Part shown: piece by piece, positions 9,683-19,221 of the stretch
Position numbering within the stretch: position 1 is the first letter of the stretch
How the letters are laid out: every line of letters starts with the position of its first letter
Notes under the pieces: model-generated
What the model saw: only the letters and a program-made list of their open reading frames with translations
Databases searched by the model: none
What the model was told of the DNA's origin: nothing
Translations under genes and position numbers: made by a program
Origin: Lachnospiraceae bacterium A2
Lineage (GTDB): Bacteria; Bacillota; Clostridia; Lachnospirales; Lachnospiraceae
DNA: 64,000 nucleotides
NCBI GenBank assembly: GCA_000403315.2
Contig: KE159636.1
Location: 2,455,797-2,519,796, forward strand
Direction: 5' to 3'

Positions 9683-11537
9683 TCAGAGCCGGGGCAGGCA
9701 GAAATGGAACAGCCGAAGCCAGAACCAGCGCAAACGGAACAGCCAAAACCGGAGAAGGAAGAACATCAGGAAACAGAACGGCCAGAGCCGCAGCAGGAAG
9801 AAACGCCGGAAACAAAGCAGGCAGAGCCGCAATCCGAACAGAATAAGCTGGAGAAAGCGGATAAAACACAGGCATTTGAGGATTTTGAGGATGAGGACGA
9901 GATCATTGACCTCGGAGATGAAAAAGACCAGGTGCTTGCACAGATGAAGAAATCCTTAAAAGGGGAGCAGGAAACAGAGCTTGCTTTCCAGATAGCAGAC
10001 CGCTTCATCAGTATTCAGGAGGTTGACGGGGGCTATGATTATTCCATTATGGGGGCAGATTATAAGGAGATAGACGGAGGAGTGTATGACAATCCCGATG
10101 TCAGTATCAGAGAAGCGTTTGACGATATTCTGACGGATCTGAAAGATAATCCCTTTGATAACGGCGCAAAGGGAAATATCCGTGACAATGACGAATTGAT
10201 ACCGATTGATTATGATGGATTGATGGAAAAAGCGGAAGCGGTAAACACAATCGAACCGCAGGCACAGGGAACCGTGGTGGAAAATTTTAAAGCAAAGACC
10301 AATGAACTGTTCCATGAGATCAGTGAAATGAACCCGGCAGAGATTGAGGAAACCGTAAAATGCCATGTGCAGGCGCAGTTAGATGAATCCGGCATTGATG
10401 CGGAGATTGTGGACGTGGCAGTAGTGGGGAGCCGCTGCCGGGGATTAGAGCAGGAAGGCTCTGACCTTGACGTGGCAGTGGAGCTTTCCACGAGTGAGCG
10501 TGAAGATGTCCTGTTTGATACATTTAACGGGGATGCGCTCCATATCGGCGGCGTGAAAGTGGATATAAACCCGATTACCGCACAACGGACGGGAACACTT
10601 GAAACCTATCTCCCGCAGGTGGAGGACTATCTAGAGGGAGTGCGTGAGGCCAGGGAAAAAGAGCTGGTGTCCTTATCCCAGGAGCAGGCAGAAACGGAAG
10701 TGACGCTGACGGTTGCGGAGTGCGGCGAGTTCCACAATCTGGGTGAGTTTTATGAGAATATCCCTACCGTGGAGGAAGCTGTGGCAATCTGGAAACAGAT
10801 ACCGCCAGAGCGCATGAACGGAATTCCCGCAATCGGTATTAATATCCATACGCCGGGAACGGAAGTATTCGAGGATGTGGGGATGGATATTTTGTCCGGG
10901 AACAGGATTGACCTTGACATTTTAGAGTATATCCCTGACATAAAAGGGAATCTGCAGGCGATGGAAATAATCACGGAGCTTGTGGCCAAGCTGCCGGAAA
11001 TGGAGATAGACGGTCATCTGAGCGAGGAAATGGAAGCAAAGGTATGGGAGAAGCGTATGCCTGACCTGACACCTGCGGAACAGCTTGCGGTGGAGATTGA
11101 CCGTTTTATCTACGGTTATGACACAGCCCTCTACCATGACAATAACCAAAGCATGACGGAGAACGTATCAGAGATTGCGGAAGCCTTGAAACAGAGAGAT
11201 ACCCGTGACATGGCACTGTGGTTTGCCGACATAGCTGCGGACGGAACGGAGCGGGAGGAGCGAAAGCAGGCTATGGAGTTTCTTGGAAAGCTGGCGGAGT
11301 ACAAGCCCCTTGCCAAGATCGAGGAAATGGAAGAACAGAATTACAATATGATTGACAATGTGCTGAATAACGGCGCAGGGGAGAAAGCGCAGAAAGAGGA
11401 AAACAAAAAGGCACCGGACAAGCCAGCCGCAAAACCGTCCTTAAAAGCCCGCCTTGCGGAGAAAAAAGCGCAGGTAGCAGGACAGGGCAGGGAGCAGGAA
11501 GAAAACATAAAAAATAAGCAGAGGGAGATGTAAGGAT

Positions 11538-11744
11538 ATGGATAAAAAGTTTACCGTAGAAGAAAGCAATTTAATCTGCATATTTGCAGGAGAGAGCCGT
11601 ACAGAAGTTATCAAGGACATCAGCAGGGCATTAAAGCACCTGGAGGAGGATGCATTGATCGAACTGTCTGGGAAGGTGCTTGAGAAGTTAAACGGGATGT
11701 CGGATGAGGAATTTGCCCGTATTGATCTCACAGCGGCAGAGTAA
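11538..11744 (+). CDS. Transposon-transfer assisting protein (TTRAP family)
   Basis: This 68-residue protein begins MDKKFTVEESNLICIF and contains SRTEVIKDISRAL and LEKLNGMSDEEFARIDL, the recognisable pattern of the small TTRAP proteins found at the end of ICE transfer modules. It follows the polyvalent gene by 4 bp, so it is probably co-translated, and it is followed by a strong terminator. Its biochemical role is not established. Confidence 0.85.
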   Translation: MDKKFTVEESNLICIFAGESRTEVIKDISRALKHLEEDALIELSGKVLEKLNGMSDEEFARIDLTAAE

Positions 11745-11745
11745 G

Positions 11746-11799
11746 AAAAAAGCAGCAGACAGAGGAGGAAAGGAGTATCCTTTGTCTGCTGCTTTTTTA
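11746..11799. terminator. Bidirectional hairpin terminator
   Basis: AAAAAAGCAGCAGACA pairs with TGTCTGCTGCTTTTTT across a short loop. The A and T tracts on both sides allow termination of TTRAP (plus) and the acetyltransferase operon (minus), whose stop codon lies in the stem. Confidence 0.9.
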
Positions 11800-12402
11800 G
11801 TGGTTGAAATATTTTAACATCTGCACCAGCACATCATCTTCATCAACGCTCCCCTGCTTGGCCCGTTTATCAAAAGCGAGGAATCCGGCGGCGGAATAGA
11901 AGTCAAAAAGTTTTGGCTGGTTGCTGCACTCTATGTATACGGTTTTCCCGCCGATCAGGTATTCCACATCTAATACACGCTGCAGAGCCATAGAAAGAAG
12001 ATCAGACCCGGCAATACTCAGTGGCAGGTTCGGATTGAAGTTCCTGCCAAGCTGTGCGATCAATGGCATGGACACCATAAAACGCCCTAAAGAATCATCA
12101 TACTGTGAAAATTTTGCGATTTTTTTCTGTAAGGTCTTACTCAGGTGTGCGCCGGCTATTGATACAAATTTGTTGGCAAGGGTATAATACCCGACAAAGG
12201 CGGAACGGCTTTCATTTTCCTTGAAAACAAGGAATGTGATGGCGATCCGCTGCCTGGCAAATTCAACCGCTTTATTCTGTATAAAATCCTCCACATCAAG
12301 GTTAAGCGGACACATAAATGTGGAGAGGACTGCCTTGCATGAATCCTCTCCATACATTTTCATCATATCCAATATATTTATCTGTTTAATATGCTGCATC
12401 AT
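11797..12402 (-). CDS. GNAT-type acetyltransferase, probable toxin
   Basis: This 201-residue protein has a GNAT-like layout: an N-terminal strand/helix with KAVEFARQRIAITFLVF, a central FVGYYTLANKFVSI strand, an IAQLGRNF/GSDLLSMALQRV acetyl-CoA-binding region and a C-terminal VYIECSNQPKLFDFYSAAGF, which matches the usual family motif of a conserved neighbourhood of Phe/Tyr near the catalytic pocket. Its start codon overlaps the stop of the upstream 59-residue gene (ATGA), the classic arrangement of toxin-antitoxin pairs of the TacAT/AtaT kind. Toxicity is inferred; a stress-linked acetylase is the alternative. Confidence 0.72.
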   Translation of the reverse strand: MMQHIKQINILDMMKMYGEDSCKAVLSTFMCPLNLDVEDFIQNKAVEFARQRIAITFLVFKENESRSAFVGYYTLANKFVSIAGAHLSKTLQKKIAKFSQYDDSLGRFMVSMPLIAQLGRNFNPNLPLSIAGSDLLSMALQRVLDVEYLIGGKTVYIECSNQPKLFDFYSAAGFLAFDKRAKQGSVDEDDVLVQMLKYFNH

Positions 12403-12578
12403 TGTACCAAAGCTCCTAACAGTTTCTTAATATCCTCACCTTTTACATCTTCGTATTCAACATGGCGGAGAGGGTAGTTATCCGCTGTTTCAGCAGCCTG
12501 TTCAAGAGCAGTAATGAATGCTTCCGCTTTTTTCGTGTCATCAATAACGATATTGTGGAAAATACTTTCTGTTGCCAT
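12399..12578 (-). CDS. Probable antitoxin partner of the acetyltransferase
   Basis: 59 residues: starts MATESIFHNIVIDD, then an acidic helix KKAEAFITALEQAAE, and ends EDIKKLLGALVQ. No DNA-binding motif is obvious, unlike RHH antitoxins of TacA type. Its stop overlaps the acetyltransferase start by 4 bases. GAGGAGTGAG just upstream serves as ribosome site. Confidence 0.68.
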   Translation of the reverse strand: MATESIFHNIVIDDTKKAEAFITALEQAAETADNYPLRHVEYEDVKGEDIKKLLGALVQ

Positions 12579-12696
12579 AAGCTCACTCCTCTCATATTCT
12601 TAGTGTTATTATACTCATTTGGGAGCCAAATAGCAATGGAAATTCTGTGAATATTTTATTGCAGGCAGACTTAGACCTAAGTTTTTGAAAAAACTG

Positions 12697-12725
12697 TTGA
12701 CAAATTTCAGAATCGGTTGTATCAT
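12697..12725 (+). promoter_or_regulatory. Promoter of the TetR gene
   Basis: A consensus -35 TTGACA (12697-12702), 17-bp spacer and TATCAT -10 (12720-12725) lie about 40 bp before the ATG. Downstream, imperfect repeats ATATAACAG/ATATATAACGG could be an operator for autoregulation. Confidence 0.7.
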
Positions 12726-12766
12726 ATAACAGCGATATATAACGGTGTTACAAGAAAGGATGATTG

Positions 12767-13384
12767 ATGAGTGAAGTTGAACAGACAACATTGAACCTGA
12801 TACTTTCAGCCGCTATGCAGGAATTTCTTAAAAAAGGATTCAAGTCTGCTTCCCTGCGGAACATTGTCAAAACAGCAGGCGTGACAACGGGTGCATTCTA
12901 TGGCTATTATGATAGCAAGGAGGATTTATTTGAGGCGCTGGTAGGGGAACATTATAATTTCCTTTTAAGCCGCTTTTGCAGGGCGCAGAAGGAATTTGCG
13001 GATATACCGCCGGAGGAACAGCCAGACAATCTTACATCTACTTCCGGCGAATGTATGTATGAAATGCTCTTATATGCCTATGAGCATTTGAATGAGTTTA
13101 AGCTCATACTTTGCTGTTCAGAGGGAACACGATTTTCAAAGCTGATTGATGAAATGGTGGAGATCGAAACAAAAGGAACAAATGATTATTTAGCGGTTCT
13201 TGAAAAAATAGGCAGGCCAGCGCCACATATTGATGAACGGCTGGAGCATATTTTGATCACAGGAATGTTTAACACTTTTTTTGAAATGATCATACATGAA
13301 ATGCCGCTGGAAGATGCGAAACATTATCTGAAAGAAATGAGGGCTTTTTACACCGCAGGGTGGATGAAAATTATGGGGCAATAA
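12767..13384 (+). CDS. TetR/AcrR-family transcriptional regulator
   Basis: 205 residues. The N-terminal helix-turn-helix is clear (AAMQEFLKKGFKSASLRNIVKTAGVTT then GAFYGYYDSKEDLFEALV, about residues 10-60), followed by an all-helical ligand domain. I chose ATG 12767 after AAGAAAGGA. It lies upstream of and in the same direction as the first ABC exporter pair and probably controls it. Members usually respond to small molecules pumped by adjacent transporters; the ligand is unknown here. Confidence 0.9.
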   Translation: MSEVEQTTLNLILSAAMQEFLKKGFKSASLRNIVKTAGVTTGAFYGYYDSKEDLFEALVGEHYNFLLSRFCRAQKEFADIPPEEQPDNLTSTSGECMYEMLLYAYEHLNEFKLILCCSEGTRFSKLIDEMVEIETKGTNDYLAVLEKIGRPAPHIDERLEHILITGMFNTFFEMIIHEMPLEDAKHYLKEMRAFYTAGWMKIMGQ

Positions 13385-13426
13385 AAGCGAACGATTCGTA
13401 AGGGCAATCTGCCCTATAATTCCTGA

Positions 13427-13452
13427 TAATGGAAAGTGTAAACTTTCCATTA
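13427..13452. promoter_or_regulatory. Palindrome between tetR and ABC pair, candidate operator
   Basis: TAATGGAAAG and CTTTCCATTA form an 11-bp inverted repeat around a 4-base centre. There is no T tract after it, so it looks more like a dimeric repressor site than a terminator. TetR is the obvious candidate ligand. Confidence 0.55.
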
Positions 13453-13466
13453 TATTTAGCATATAG

Positions 13467-13482
13467 GTTAGTTGTTGCTAAC
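13467..13482. promoter_or_regulatory. Shared operator GTTAG-N6-CTAAC, site 1
   Basis: A perfect GTTAG...CTAAC inverted repeat with 6-bp centre (TTGTTG), about 90 bp before the first ABC exporter pair. The same architecture recurs at 19355 and 24557 before the other two transport operons. Confidence 0.65.
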
Positions 13483-13569
13483 TATGTGAAGGTAAAACTA
13501 ATCAAAATAAGGATATTCGAGGGTGTGATGATTCCCTCATATCATAAAAATTTTAAGGAGGATTTTTCA

Positions 13570-15384
13570 ATGAAAAAACAGTCTAATCTATCAAGATTGA
13601 TGGGTTATGCCGGAGGGCATAGGATATTGACCTATCTTTCATGGGTACTGTCTGTAATGAGTGCGCTGTTAGCTCTTGTGCCTTTTTGGTATATATGGCG
13701 TATCATTCACGACATACTGGAAGTTTCACCGGACTTTTCGCAGGCGGGGAATGTTACACGTTACGGGTGGTCTGCCGTATTGTTTGCGGTTATCTCTATT
13801 GTTGTATACATATCAGCCCTGATGTGTTCGCACATGAGCGCTTTTCGGGTTGCCGCCAATATCCGAAAGGAGCTTATGCGGCATATTACAGCCCTACCGC
13901 TTGGCGTGACGGAAAAGTATGGAAGCGGAAAACTGCGGCGGATTGTCAACACTTCGAGTACCGCAACGGAAACCTATCTCGCACACAGACTGCCGGATAA
14001 GGCAGGGGCAATCGCCACACCCATAGGTCTGCTTTTCCTGCTTCTTGCGTTTGACTGGCGGTTAGGGCTTTTAAGCCTTGTTCCTGTTGTGCTTGGTTTT
14101 CTGATTATGATGAAAATGACTGGAAAAGGCATGGAGCAGAAAATGAAAGAATACCAAAACGCACTTTCTGATATGTCGAATGAGGCGGTTGAGTATGTGA
14201 GGGGCGTACCCGTAGTAAAGACTTTCGGGCAGACAATCTTTTCTTTCAAGCGTTTTAAGGCAGCGATTGATAATTATGAAAAATGGGTAATCGCATATAC
14301 AAAAGCTCTGCGCCTGCCTATGATGTTCTATACAACAGCGATCAACGGGGTATTTGCGTTTTTGATTGCCGGGGGTATTATTTTTACAAGGGGCGGCGTG
14401 ACAAATGAACTTCTGCTGAATCTTATCTTTTATATTGTGATTACGCCTGTGATCGGTACAACACTCACGAAAATCATGTTTATGAGTGAAGACGCAATGA
14501 TAGTAAATGATGCGATCAACAGGATTGATGAAGTGCTGGACGAAAAGCCATTGCCTGAAAGTGGAGCAAATAATACACCAAAAGACAATGGGGTTGTATT
14601 AGAACATGTTAGTTATAGTTATGATGGTGAGAAAAATGCACTCAACGATGTATCACTGAAAATCAGACCGGGGCAGGTAGTAGCGTTGGTTGGTGCGTCT
14701 GGCGGCGGTAAGACTACCCTTGCCAATATTGTCACAAGGTTTTTTGATCCGCAGAAAGGGCGCATATTGATAGGGAATATTGATATACGTGATATTCCGA
14801 AAGAAACTTTGATGGATAGGGTGTCTTTTGTATTCCAGAACAGTCGCCTAATCAAAACATCTATATTGGAAAATGTGCAGATGGCAAAGCCTGATGCAAC
14901 ACGGGAAGAAATCACAGATGCCTTGAAAGCCGCACAATGCATGGATATTATCGAAAAACTGCCAAATGGCATAGATACGGTTATTGGTACAAACGGGGTA
15001 TATCTGTCTGGAGGGGAACAGCAGAGAATAGCGATTGCCCGTGCCATTCTGAAAAATGCGCCTATCCTGATTCTGGATGAAGCTACAGCGTTTGCCGATC
15101 CGGATAATGAAGTGCGTGTGCAGCAGGCTTTATCTGTCCTTTCAAAAGGGAAAACCGTTATTATGATTGCACACAGGCTGTCATCAATCACAGAAGCAGA
15201 CTGCATTTATGTGTTGCAGGATGGCAAGATTGTGGAAAGCGGCATACATAGAAGACTGATAGAGAGAAACGGTATCTTTACACATATGTGGAAGAATTAT
15301 TCCGAAGCGGCAGCATGGCGTCTTTCTTCGGAAGACACCAGGAAAATCTTGAATGAAAATAAGGGATTGGAGGTAAACGCATGA
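13570..15384 (+). CDS. ABC exporter-fold transporter, subunit 1 of pair 1 (YbtP/IrtA-like)
   Basis: 604 residues from the ATG at 13570, which follows AAGGAGG. An N-terminal six-helix membrane domain (about residues 15-310) is fused to a nucleotide-binding domain with Walker A GASGGGKTT (near residue 375), signature YLSGGEQQR (near 479), Walker B ILILDEAT and switch His in MIAHRLSS. Its stop overlaps the next gene (ATGA), so the two form a heterodimer. Relatives such as YbtPQ and IrtAB import metal-siderophores despite the exporter fold, while others export drugs or peptides. The regulon context favours a metallophore-type role, which is inference. Confidence 0.88.
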   Translation: MKKQSNLSRLMGYAGGHRILTYLSWVLSVMSALLALVPFWYIWRIIHDILEVSPDFSQAGNVTRYGWSAVLFAVISIVVYISALMCSHMSAFRVAANIRKELMRHITALPLGVTEKYGSGKLRRIVNTSSTATETYLAHRLPDKAGAIATPIGLLFLLLAFDWRLGLLSLVPVVLGFLIMMKMTGKGMEQKMKEYQNALSDMSNEAVEYVRGVPVVKTFGQTIFSFKRFKAAIDNYEKWVIAYTKALRLPMMFYTTAINGVFAFLIAGGIIFTRGGVTNELLLNLIFYIVITPVIGTTLTKIMFMSEDAMIVNDAINRIDEVLDEKPLPESGANNTPKDNGVVLEHVSYSYDGEKNALNDVSLKIRPGQVVALVGASGGGKTTLANIVTRFFDPQKGRILIGNIDIRDIPKETLMDRVSFVFQNSRLIKTSILENVQMAKPDATREEITDALKAAQCMDIIEKLPNGIDTVIGTNGVYLSGGEQQRIAIARAILKNAPILILDEATAFADPDNEVRVQQALSVLSKGKTVIMIAHRLSSITEADCIYVLQDGKIVESGIHRRLIERNGIFTHMWKNYSEAAAWRLSSEDTRKILNENKGLEVNA

Positions 15385-17111
15385 TTAAGACATTACAAAG
15401 ACGTTTTGCGTTATCAAAGCAGGGGGCTGTTGATCTGATAAAAGGCTGTATTGCCTGTGTTGCACAGGATATATCATTTATGCTCCCTGTCGGGCTTCTA
15501 TATTACTTTGTTATTGATACCATGAATGGCGAGGTATCTGGAAGCCGTATTGCTTTCTATGTGGCTGGCGTTTTGGTTTGCTTATGCCTGATATTTATTG
15601 CGACTTGGTTTCAATACAATGCAACCTATTTAGCGACTTATGTTGAAAGCGGGGTAAGGCGTATATCCTTAGCGGAACAGCTCCGTAAAATCCCATTGTC
15701 CTTTTTTGGGAAAAAAGATCTTGCCGATCTGACAAATTCCATTATGGGAGATTGTGCAACGCTTGAAGCGGTATTTTCCCATTATGTACCCGCTTTGGCA
15801 GGTTCCCTTATCTCAACAACTTTGATTGGGATCTGTCTTTTTGCCTACGACTGGCGCATGGCTCTTGCGGCGGTTTGGGTTTTGCCGATTGCATTTGCGA
15901 TTACATTCTTTTCCGCCCGCATACAGAAATATTTCAACCGAAAATCCGTAGAGGCGAATGTCGCACTTGAGGAAGGTGTGCAGGAGTGTATCGAAAGTCT
16001 GCAGGACTTAAAGGCGAACAATGCGGAAAAAAGTTATCTGAAAGGGCTTTATAAAAAAATTGATGCTGTGGAAAAACGGCATATTATCACAGAGCTTGGA
16101 ACGGCGCTTTTTGTTGTTTCGTCAACACTGATCTTGAAATTTGGGATTGCTACGGTTGTGCTTGTAGGCTCTGTACTGCTTATTCATGGGGAGATTGATA
16201 TTCCTCTGTTCTTCATGTTTTTGCTTGTGGCTTCAAGGCTGTATGCCCCGCTTGAAGGAGCATTACAGAATCTTGCGGCGGCAATCGCCACCAAAACGAA
16301 CATAAACCGCATGAATGAAATTCTTGACCAGCCTATCCAGACAGGAAGCAGCAGGGTAACGAATAAAGACTATGATATTGTGTTCGACCATGTGGGTTTT
16401 GCTTACAATACCGGGGAAACTGTACTGAAAGATGTATCTTTTACAGCAAGGCAGGGCGAGGTTACCGCATTAGTTGGCCCCTCTGGTGGTGGCAAAACTA
16501 CGGTATCACGCCTTGCGGCGAGGTTTTGGGATATAAGCAAAGGGAAGATCACTGTCGGCGGCATGGACATATCGAAGATAGAGCCAGAAACATTATTGTC
16601 GCTGTATTCTATTGTGTTTCAGGATGTGACGCTGTTTAATAATACGATTATGGAGAATATCAGGATAGGCAGAAAAGATGCGACTGACGAGGAAGTCATT
16701 GCGGCGGCAAGGCTGGCAAACTGTGAGGAATTTGCTGCGAAGCTCCCAAATGGGTATAACAGTATGATTGGGGAAAATGGCTGCGAACTGTCCGGCGGTG
16801 AACGCCAGCGTATTTCAATCGCCCGTGCTTTCCTTAAAAATGCCCCTATTATTTTACTTGACGAAGCAACGGCAAGCCTTGATGTAGAAAATGAAACGTT
16901 GATACAGGCTGCATTATCAAGGCTGATAAAGGATAAGACCGTACTTGTGATTGCCCACCGTATGCGTACCGTAAGCGGTGCGGATAAAGTGGTCGTGCTT
17001 TCTGATGGTTCTGTTGCCGAACAGGGAACACCGAAGGAACTGATGGACACAGGCAAGATTTATCCGCATATGGTAAAATTGCAGATGGTTAGTCAGGAGT
17101 GGGGGATTTAA
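15381..17111 (+). CDS. ABC exporter-fold transporter, subunit 2 of pair 1 (YbtQ/IrtB-like)
   Basis: 576 residues with a six-helix membrane domain (to about residue 305) and an NBD with Walker A GPSGGGKTT (near 366), signature LSGGERQR, Walker B IILLDEATASLD and MIAHR-type switch VIAHRMRT. The LRKIPLSFFGKKDLADLTNSIMGD stretch is also present in the second pair (26376), showing the two pairs are paralogous. It is translationally coupled to subunit 1 and followed by a strong terminator. Confidence 0.88.
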   Translation: MIKTLQRRFALSKQGAVDLIKGCIACVAQDISFMLPVGLLYYFVIDTMNGEVSGSRIAFYVAGVLVCLCLIFIATWFQYNATYLATYVESGVRRISLAEQLRKIPLSFFGKKDLADLTNSIMGDCATLEAVFSHYVPALAGSLISTTLIGICLFAYDWRMALAAVWVLPIAFAITFFSARIQKYFNRKSVEANVALEEGVQECIESLQDLKANNAEKSYLKGLYKKIDAVEKRHIITELGTALFVVSSTLILKFGIATVVLVGSVLLIHGEIDIPLFFMFLLVASRLYAPLEGALQNLAAAIATKTNINRMNEILDQPIQTGSSRVTNKDYDIVFDHVGFAYNTGETVLKDVSFTARQGEVTALVGPSGGGKTTVSRLAARFWDISKGKITVGGMDISKIEPETLLSLYSIVFQDVTLFNNTIMENIRIGRKDATDEEVIAAARLANCEEFAAKLPNGYNSMIGENGCELSGGERQRISIARAFLKNAPIILLDEATASLDVENETLIQAALSRLIKDKTVLVIAHRMRTVSGADKVVVLSDGSVAEQGTPKELMDTGKIYPHMVKLQMVSQEWGI

Positions 17112-17155
17112 AAATTTGTATTTTCATATTTCCAGATAGAAACAGAGTAAAACAA

Positions 17156-17213
17156 AGAAAACAGGTTTCTTTACCCAGTGTATATATATGGGTAGGGCAA
17201 GCCTGTTTTCTAT
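17156..17213 (+). terminator. Terminator of the tetR/ABC pair 1 operon
   Basis: GAAAACAGG...TTACCCA pairs with TGGGTA...GCCTGTTTTC around a TATATATA loop, with flanking A and T tracts, 45 bp after the stop codon. Confidence 0.85.
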
Positions 17214-17327
17214 TAGTGTCAATTAGAAAAATATATCCGGCATAAAGAATTTCTAAAACAACCCACAACTATCTTTGAAGTTTTGACACTTCACGGTATA
17301 ATAGGTGCAGGAACGGAGGAATCTGCG

Positions 17328-18140
17328 ATGTCAAAAAAGAAAAACCGCCCACACGGGCATTATTGTAAAATATGCGGCGAATATAAAGCAAATGAGAAGT
17401 TTTCCGGAAAAGGCCACGCAGCCCATATCTGCAAAGCCTGTTCCCGTTTAAGTGCAGCGGAGAAAGCGGCGGCAATGGATATAAACAGGCTGATGAATTT
17501 CCCGATGCGGCGGCTTTCAGAGAGCGAGAAGAAATGGCTGAAAGCCAAAATGAAAGATGAATGCCCGGAAGTGGCGGACACGGCTAGGGAGATTTATAAT
17601 GTATGCTTTCCCCATGCGGAGCGCAATGCCATGAAAAAGCAGCTTGTCATCAATACATTGTCTTTTGAGGTACATACAGAGGTTTATGATGAATACGGCG
17701 ATATAGAGCTGGCAGATCGGCGCTTTACCATTGACAGGAAAAGCCGTGTGCTTACCATGACGGATTTTCAGACGGGGGATGTGGAGCAGTCTGTCACGCT
17801 GGAAGGAGGGCAGATGGCCAAGTTGTTGCGGTATATCGTGCATACATTGGAAATCTTTATGTGGGAGCAGGACTATTCCCTGCGCCCTGATGAGGGGGAT
17901 TATGACCCGTTTCTTGACGGGGAAGAAGACTTTTTCATGGAAGATTTGGAGGATGGATTGGAAGTACAGCCCCCAAAGGAGCCGGAGGGCAGTCCGTCAT
18001 GGCGGGTGCAGGTGGAATACACAAACCATACAGAACAGGATATTTGTAGTTATAATGATTGTCTGTCAGATCGTCCGGAAGAATTATATTTTTTCCTGTT
18101 AGAATATTTTGAGTTAGAGGATGAGGGATTCAATGGTTAG
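17328..18140 (+). CDS. Cys-rich protein with acidic C-terminus, unknown function
   Basis: 270 residues. ATG 17328 is placed by the CGGAGGA ribosome site. The N-terminus has a CxxC-x16-CxxC zinc-finger-like unit (HYCKICGEYK ... HICKACSRL), resembling an HNH/recombination-endonuclease VII-type zinc site but without an obvious HNH core. The middle has beta-rich segments (DRRFTIDRKSRVLTMTDFQTG), and residues ~190-225 are strongly acidic (DEGDYDPFLDGEEDFFMEDLEDGLE). It stands alone between a terminator and araC. I do not recognise the family. Confidence 0.7.
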   Translation: MSKKKNRPHGHYCKICGEYKANEKFSGKGHAAHICKACSRLSAAEKAAAMDINRLMNFPMRRLSESEKKWLKAKMKDECPEVADTAREIYNVCFPHAERNAMKKQLVINTLSFEVHTEVYDEYGDIELADRRFTIDRKSRVLTMTDFQTGDVEQSVTLEGGQMAKLLRYIVHTLEIFMWEQDYSLRPDEGDYDPFLDGEEDFFMEDLEDGLEVQPPKEPEGSPSWRVQVEYTNHTEQDICSYNDCLSDRPEELYFFLLEYFELEDEGFNG

Positions 18141-18255
18141 ACGGTGAAAAGACAAAGGTAATAATATTTTTGCGTGTTTAGTAGGAGAAAAAGCTATTCG
18201 ATTTTGTTGAAATAAACATGATCCTCATTTAAAATAGAAAGACGGAGGTGCAGCA

Positions 18256-19221
18256 GTGGAAAGTGTATTGAAAAGATCATCATTTCATGACATCTATTTT
18301 CGTGATGGTAAAGACAACATATCTTCTGTGGTTCGTGAGGAAACAGAAACGGGAGAGGGAGAAATGGTGTGTTATGATGTGGCTCATGGTATCCAGATCA
18401 CATATAATGAGCTTAACATGGGGAGCTGTTACCGCCCCATTATTCCGGAACATGACTTCCTTCAAATAGACCATTGCCTGGAAGGATGCTATGAATGTGA
18501 ATCAGCAGATGGTACAGTTACTTTTTTAGGAGAAGGAGATTTATCAGTCGGGAGCTTGTATGAAGGGAAACAGACGATTATTGGCTCCAATATTCCGCTA
18601 AAAAAATATAAAGGAATTACCGTATTATTTGAAATAGAAAAGGCACAAAAAGCAATATCTGAAAATTTTGGACAAGCAGACATCAATGTGAAGAAAATCC
18701 GAGATACACTATGCAGTAATGGTACGCTGCTATTGGTGAAGTCAAAACGTGAGATAGACCATATTTTTGGAGAGCTGTATTCTGTTGATAAGCGGATACA
18801 GTCACCATATTTTTGGATTAAGACAATCGAGCTGCTTTTATTTTTGAGTTTGCTGGATGGAACTGCCATGCAGAAACCGCAGCATTTTTCAGAAGATATA
18901 TCCAAAAGAACCCAAAAAGTATATCAATACATCATTGAAAATCCTTTTGATATAAAAACCATTGCTGACTTATCGGAAGAATTTGGAATTGCTGAATCCA
19001 GCTTGAAAAGGTGTTTCAAATCCATAGCAGGAAAATCTATTGGAACATTTATTAAAGTGAAACGGATTGAAGCTGCGGCAGAAATGCTGATAACAGAACC
19101 GCACCTGAATATAGGGGAAATTGCTTATGCCGCTGGTTATGAAAATCAAAGCAAGTTTTCAGCAGCTTTTAAGTCTGTCATGGGGATAACGCCGCAGGCT
19201 TACAGATATAAATATGCGTGA
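18256..19221 (+). CDS. AraC-family transcriptional regulator (YbtA-like context)
   Basis: 321 residues starting with GTG at 18256 after ACGGAGG. The C-terminal ~100 residues carry the two AraC helix-turn-helices (IKTIADLSEEFGIAESSLKRCFKSI and NIGEIAYAAGYENQSKFSAAFKSVMGITPQAYR). The N-terminal part is a sensor domain without a recognisable fold signature. Iron-siderophore AraC regulators such as YbtA and PchR have this layout and sit beside transporter genes. Its TGA stop is the first three bases of a 13-bp box repeated before the second ABC pair, so it probably activates both operons. Confidence 0.9.
   Translation: MESVLKRSSFHDIYFRDGKDNISSVVREETETGEGEMVCYDVAHGIQITYNELNMGSCYRPIIPEHDFLQIDHCLEGCYECESADGTVTFLGEGDLSVGSLYEGKQTIIGSNIPLKKYKGITVLFEIEKAQKAISENFGQADINVKKIRDTLCSNGTLLLVKSKREIDHIFGELYSVDKRIQSPYFWIKTIELLLFLSLLDGTAMQKPQHFSEDISKRTQKVYQYIIENPFDIKTIADLSEEFGIAESSLKRCFKSIAGKSIGTFIKVKRIEAAAEMLITEPHLNIGEIAYAAGYENQSKFSAAFKSVMGITPQAYRYKYA

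Larger units (their letters stand above)
8841..11533 (+). pseudogene. ICE polyvalent protein: YodL/DUF3849/NTase C-terminal part
   Basis: This continues the gene cut at 7371. Visible units are the end of the YodL-like domain (DNFDAIKPENYNLVYVGEL), a DUF3849-type domain (YPAFYGHTLVYAMEHGEV, about 9225-9540), a Pro/Glu/Gln-rich linker with two palindrome-coded TSGHxVQK motifs, and a MNT-type nucleotidyltransferase signature GSRCRG...SDLDVAVEL near 10420. An LPD-like C-terminal region and a KPSLKARLAEKKAQVAG tail follow. Starts such as ATG near 8894 could allow separate translation of about 879 residues. It ends 4 bp before the TTRAP gene. Confidence 0.8.
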
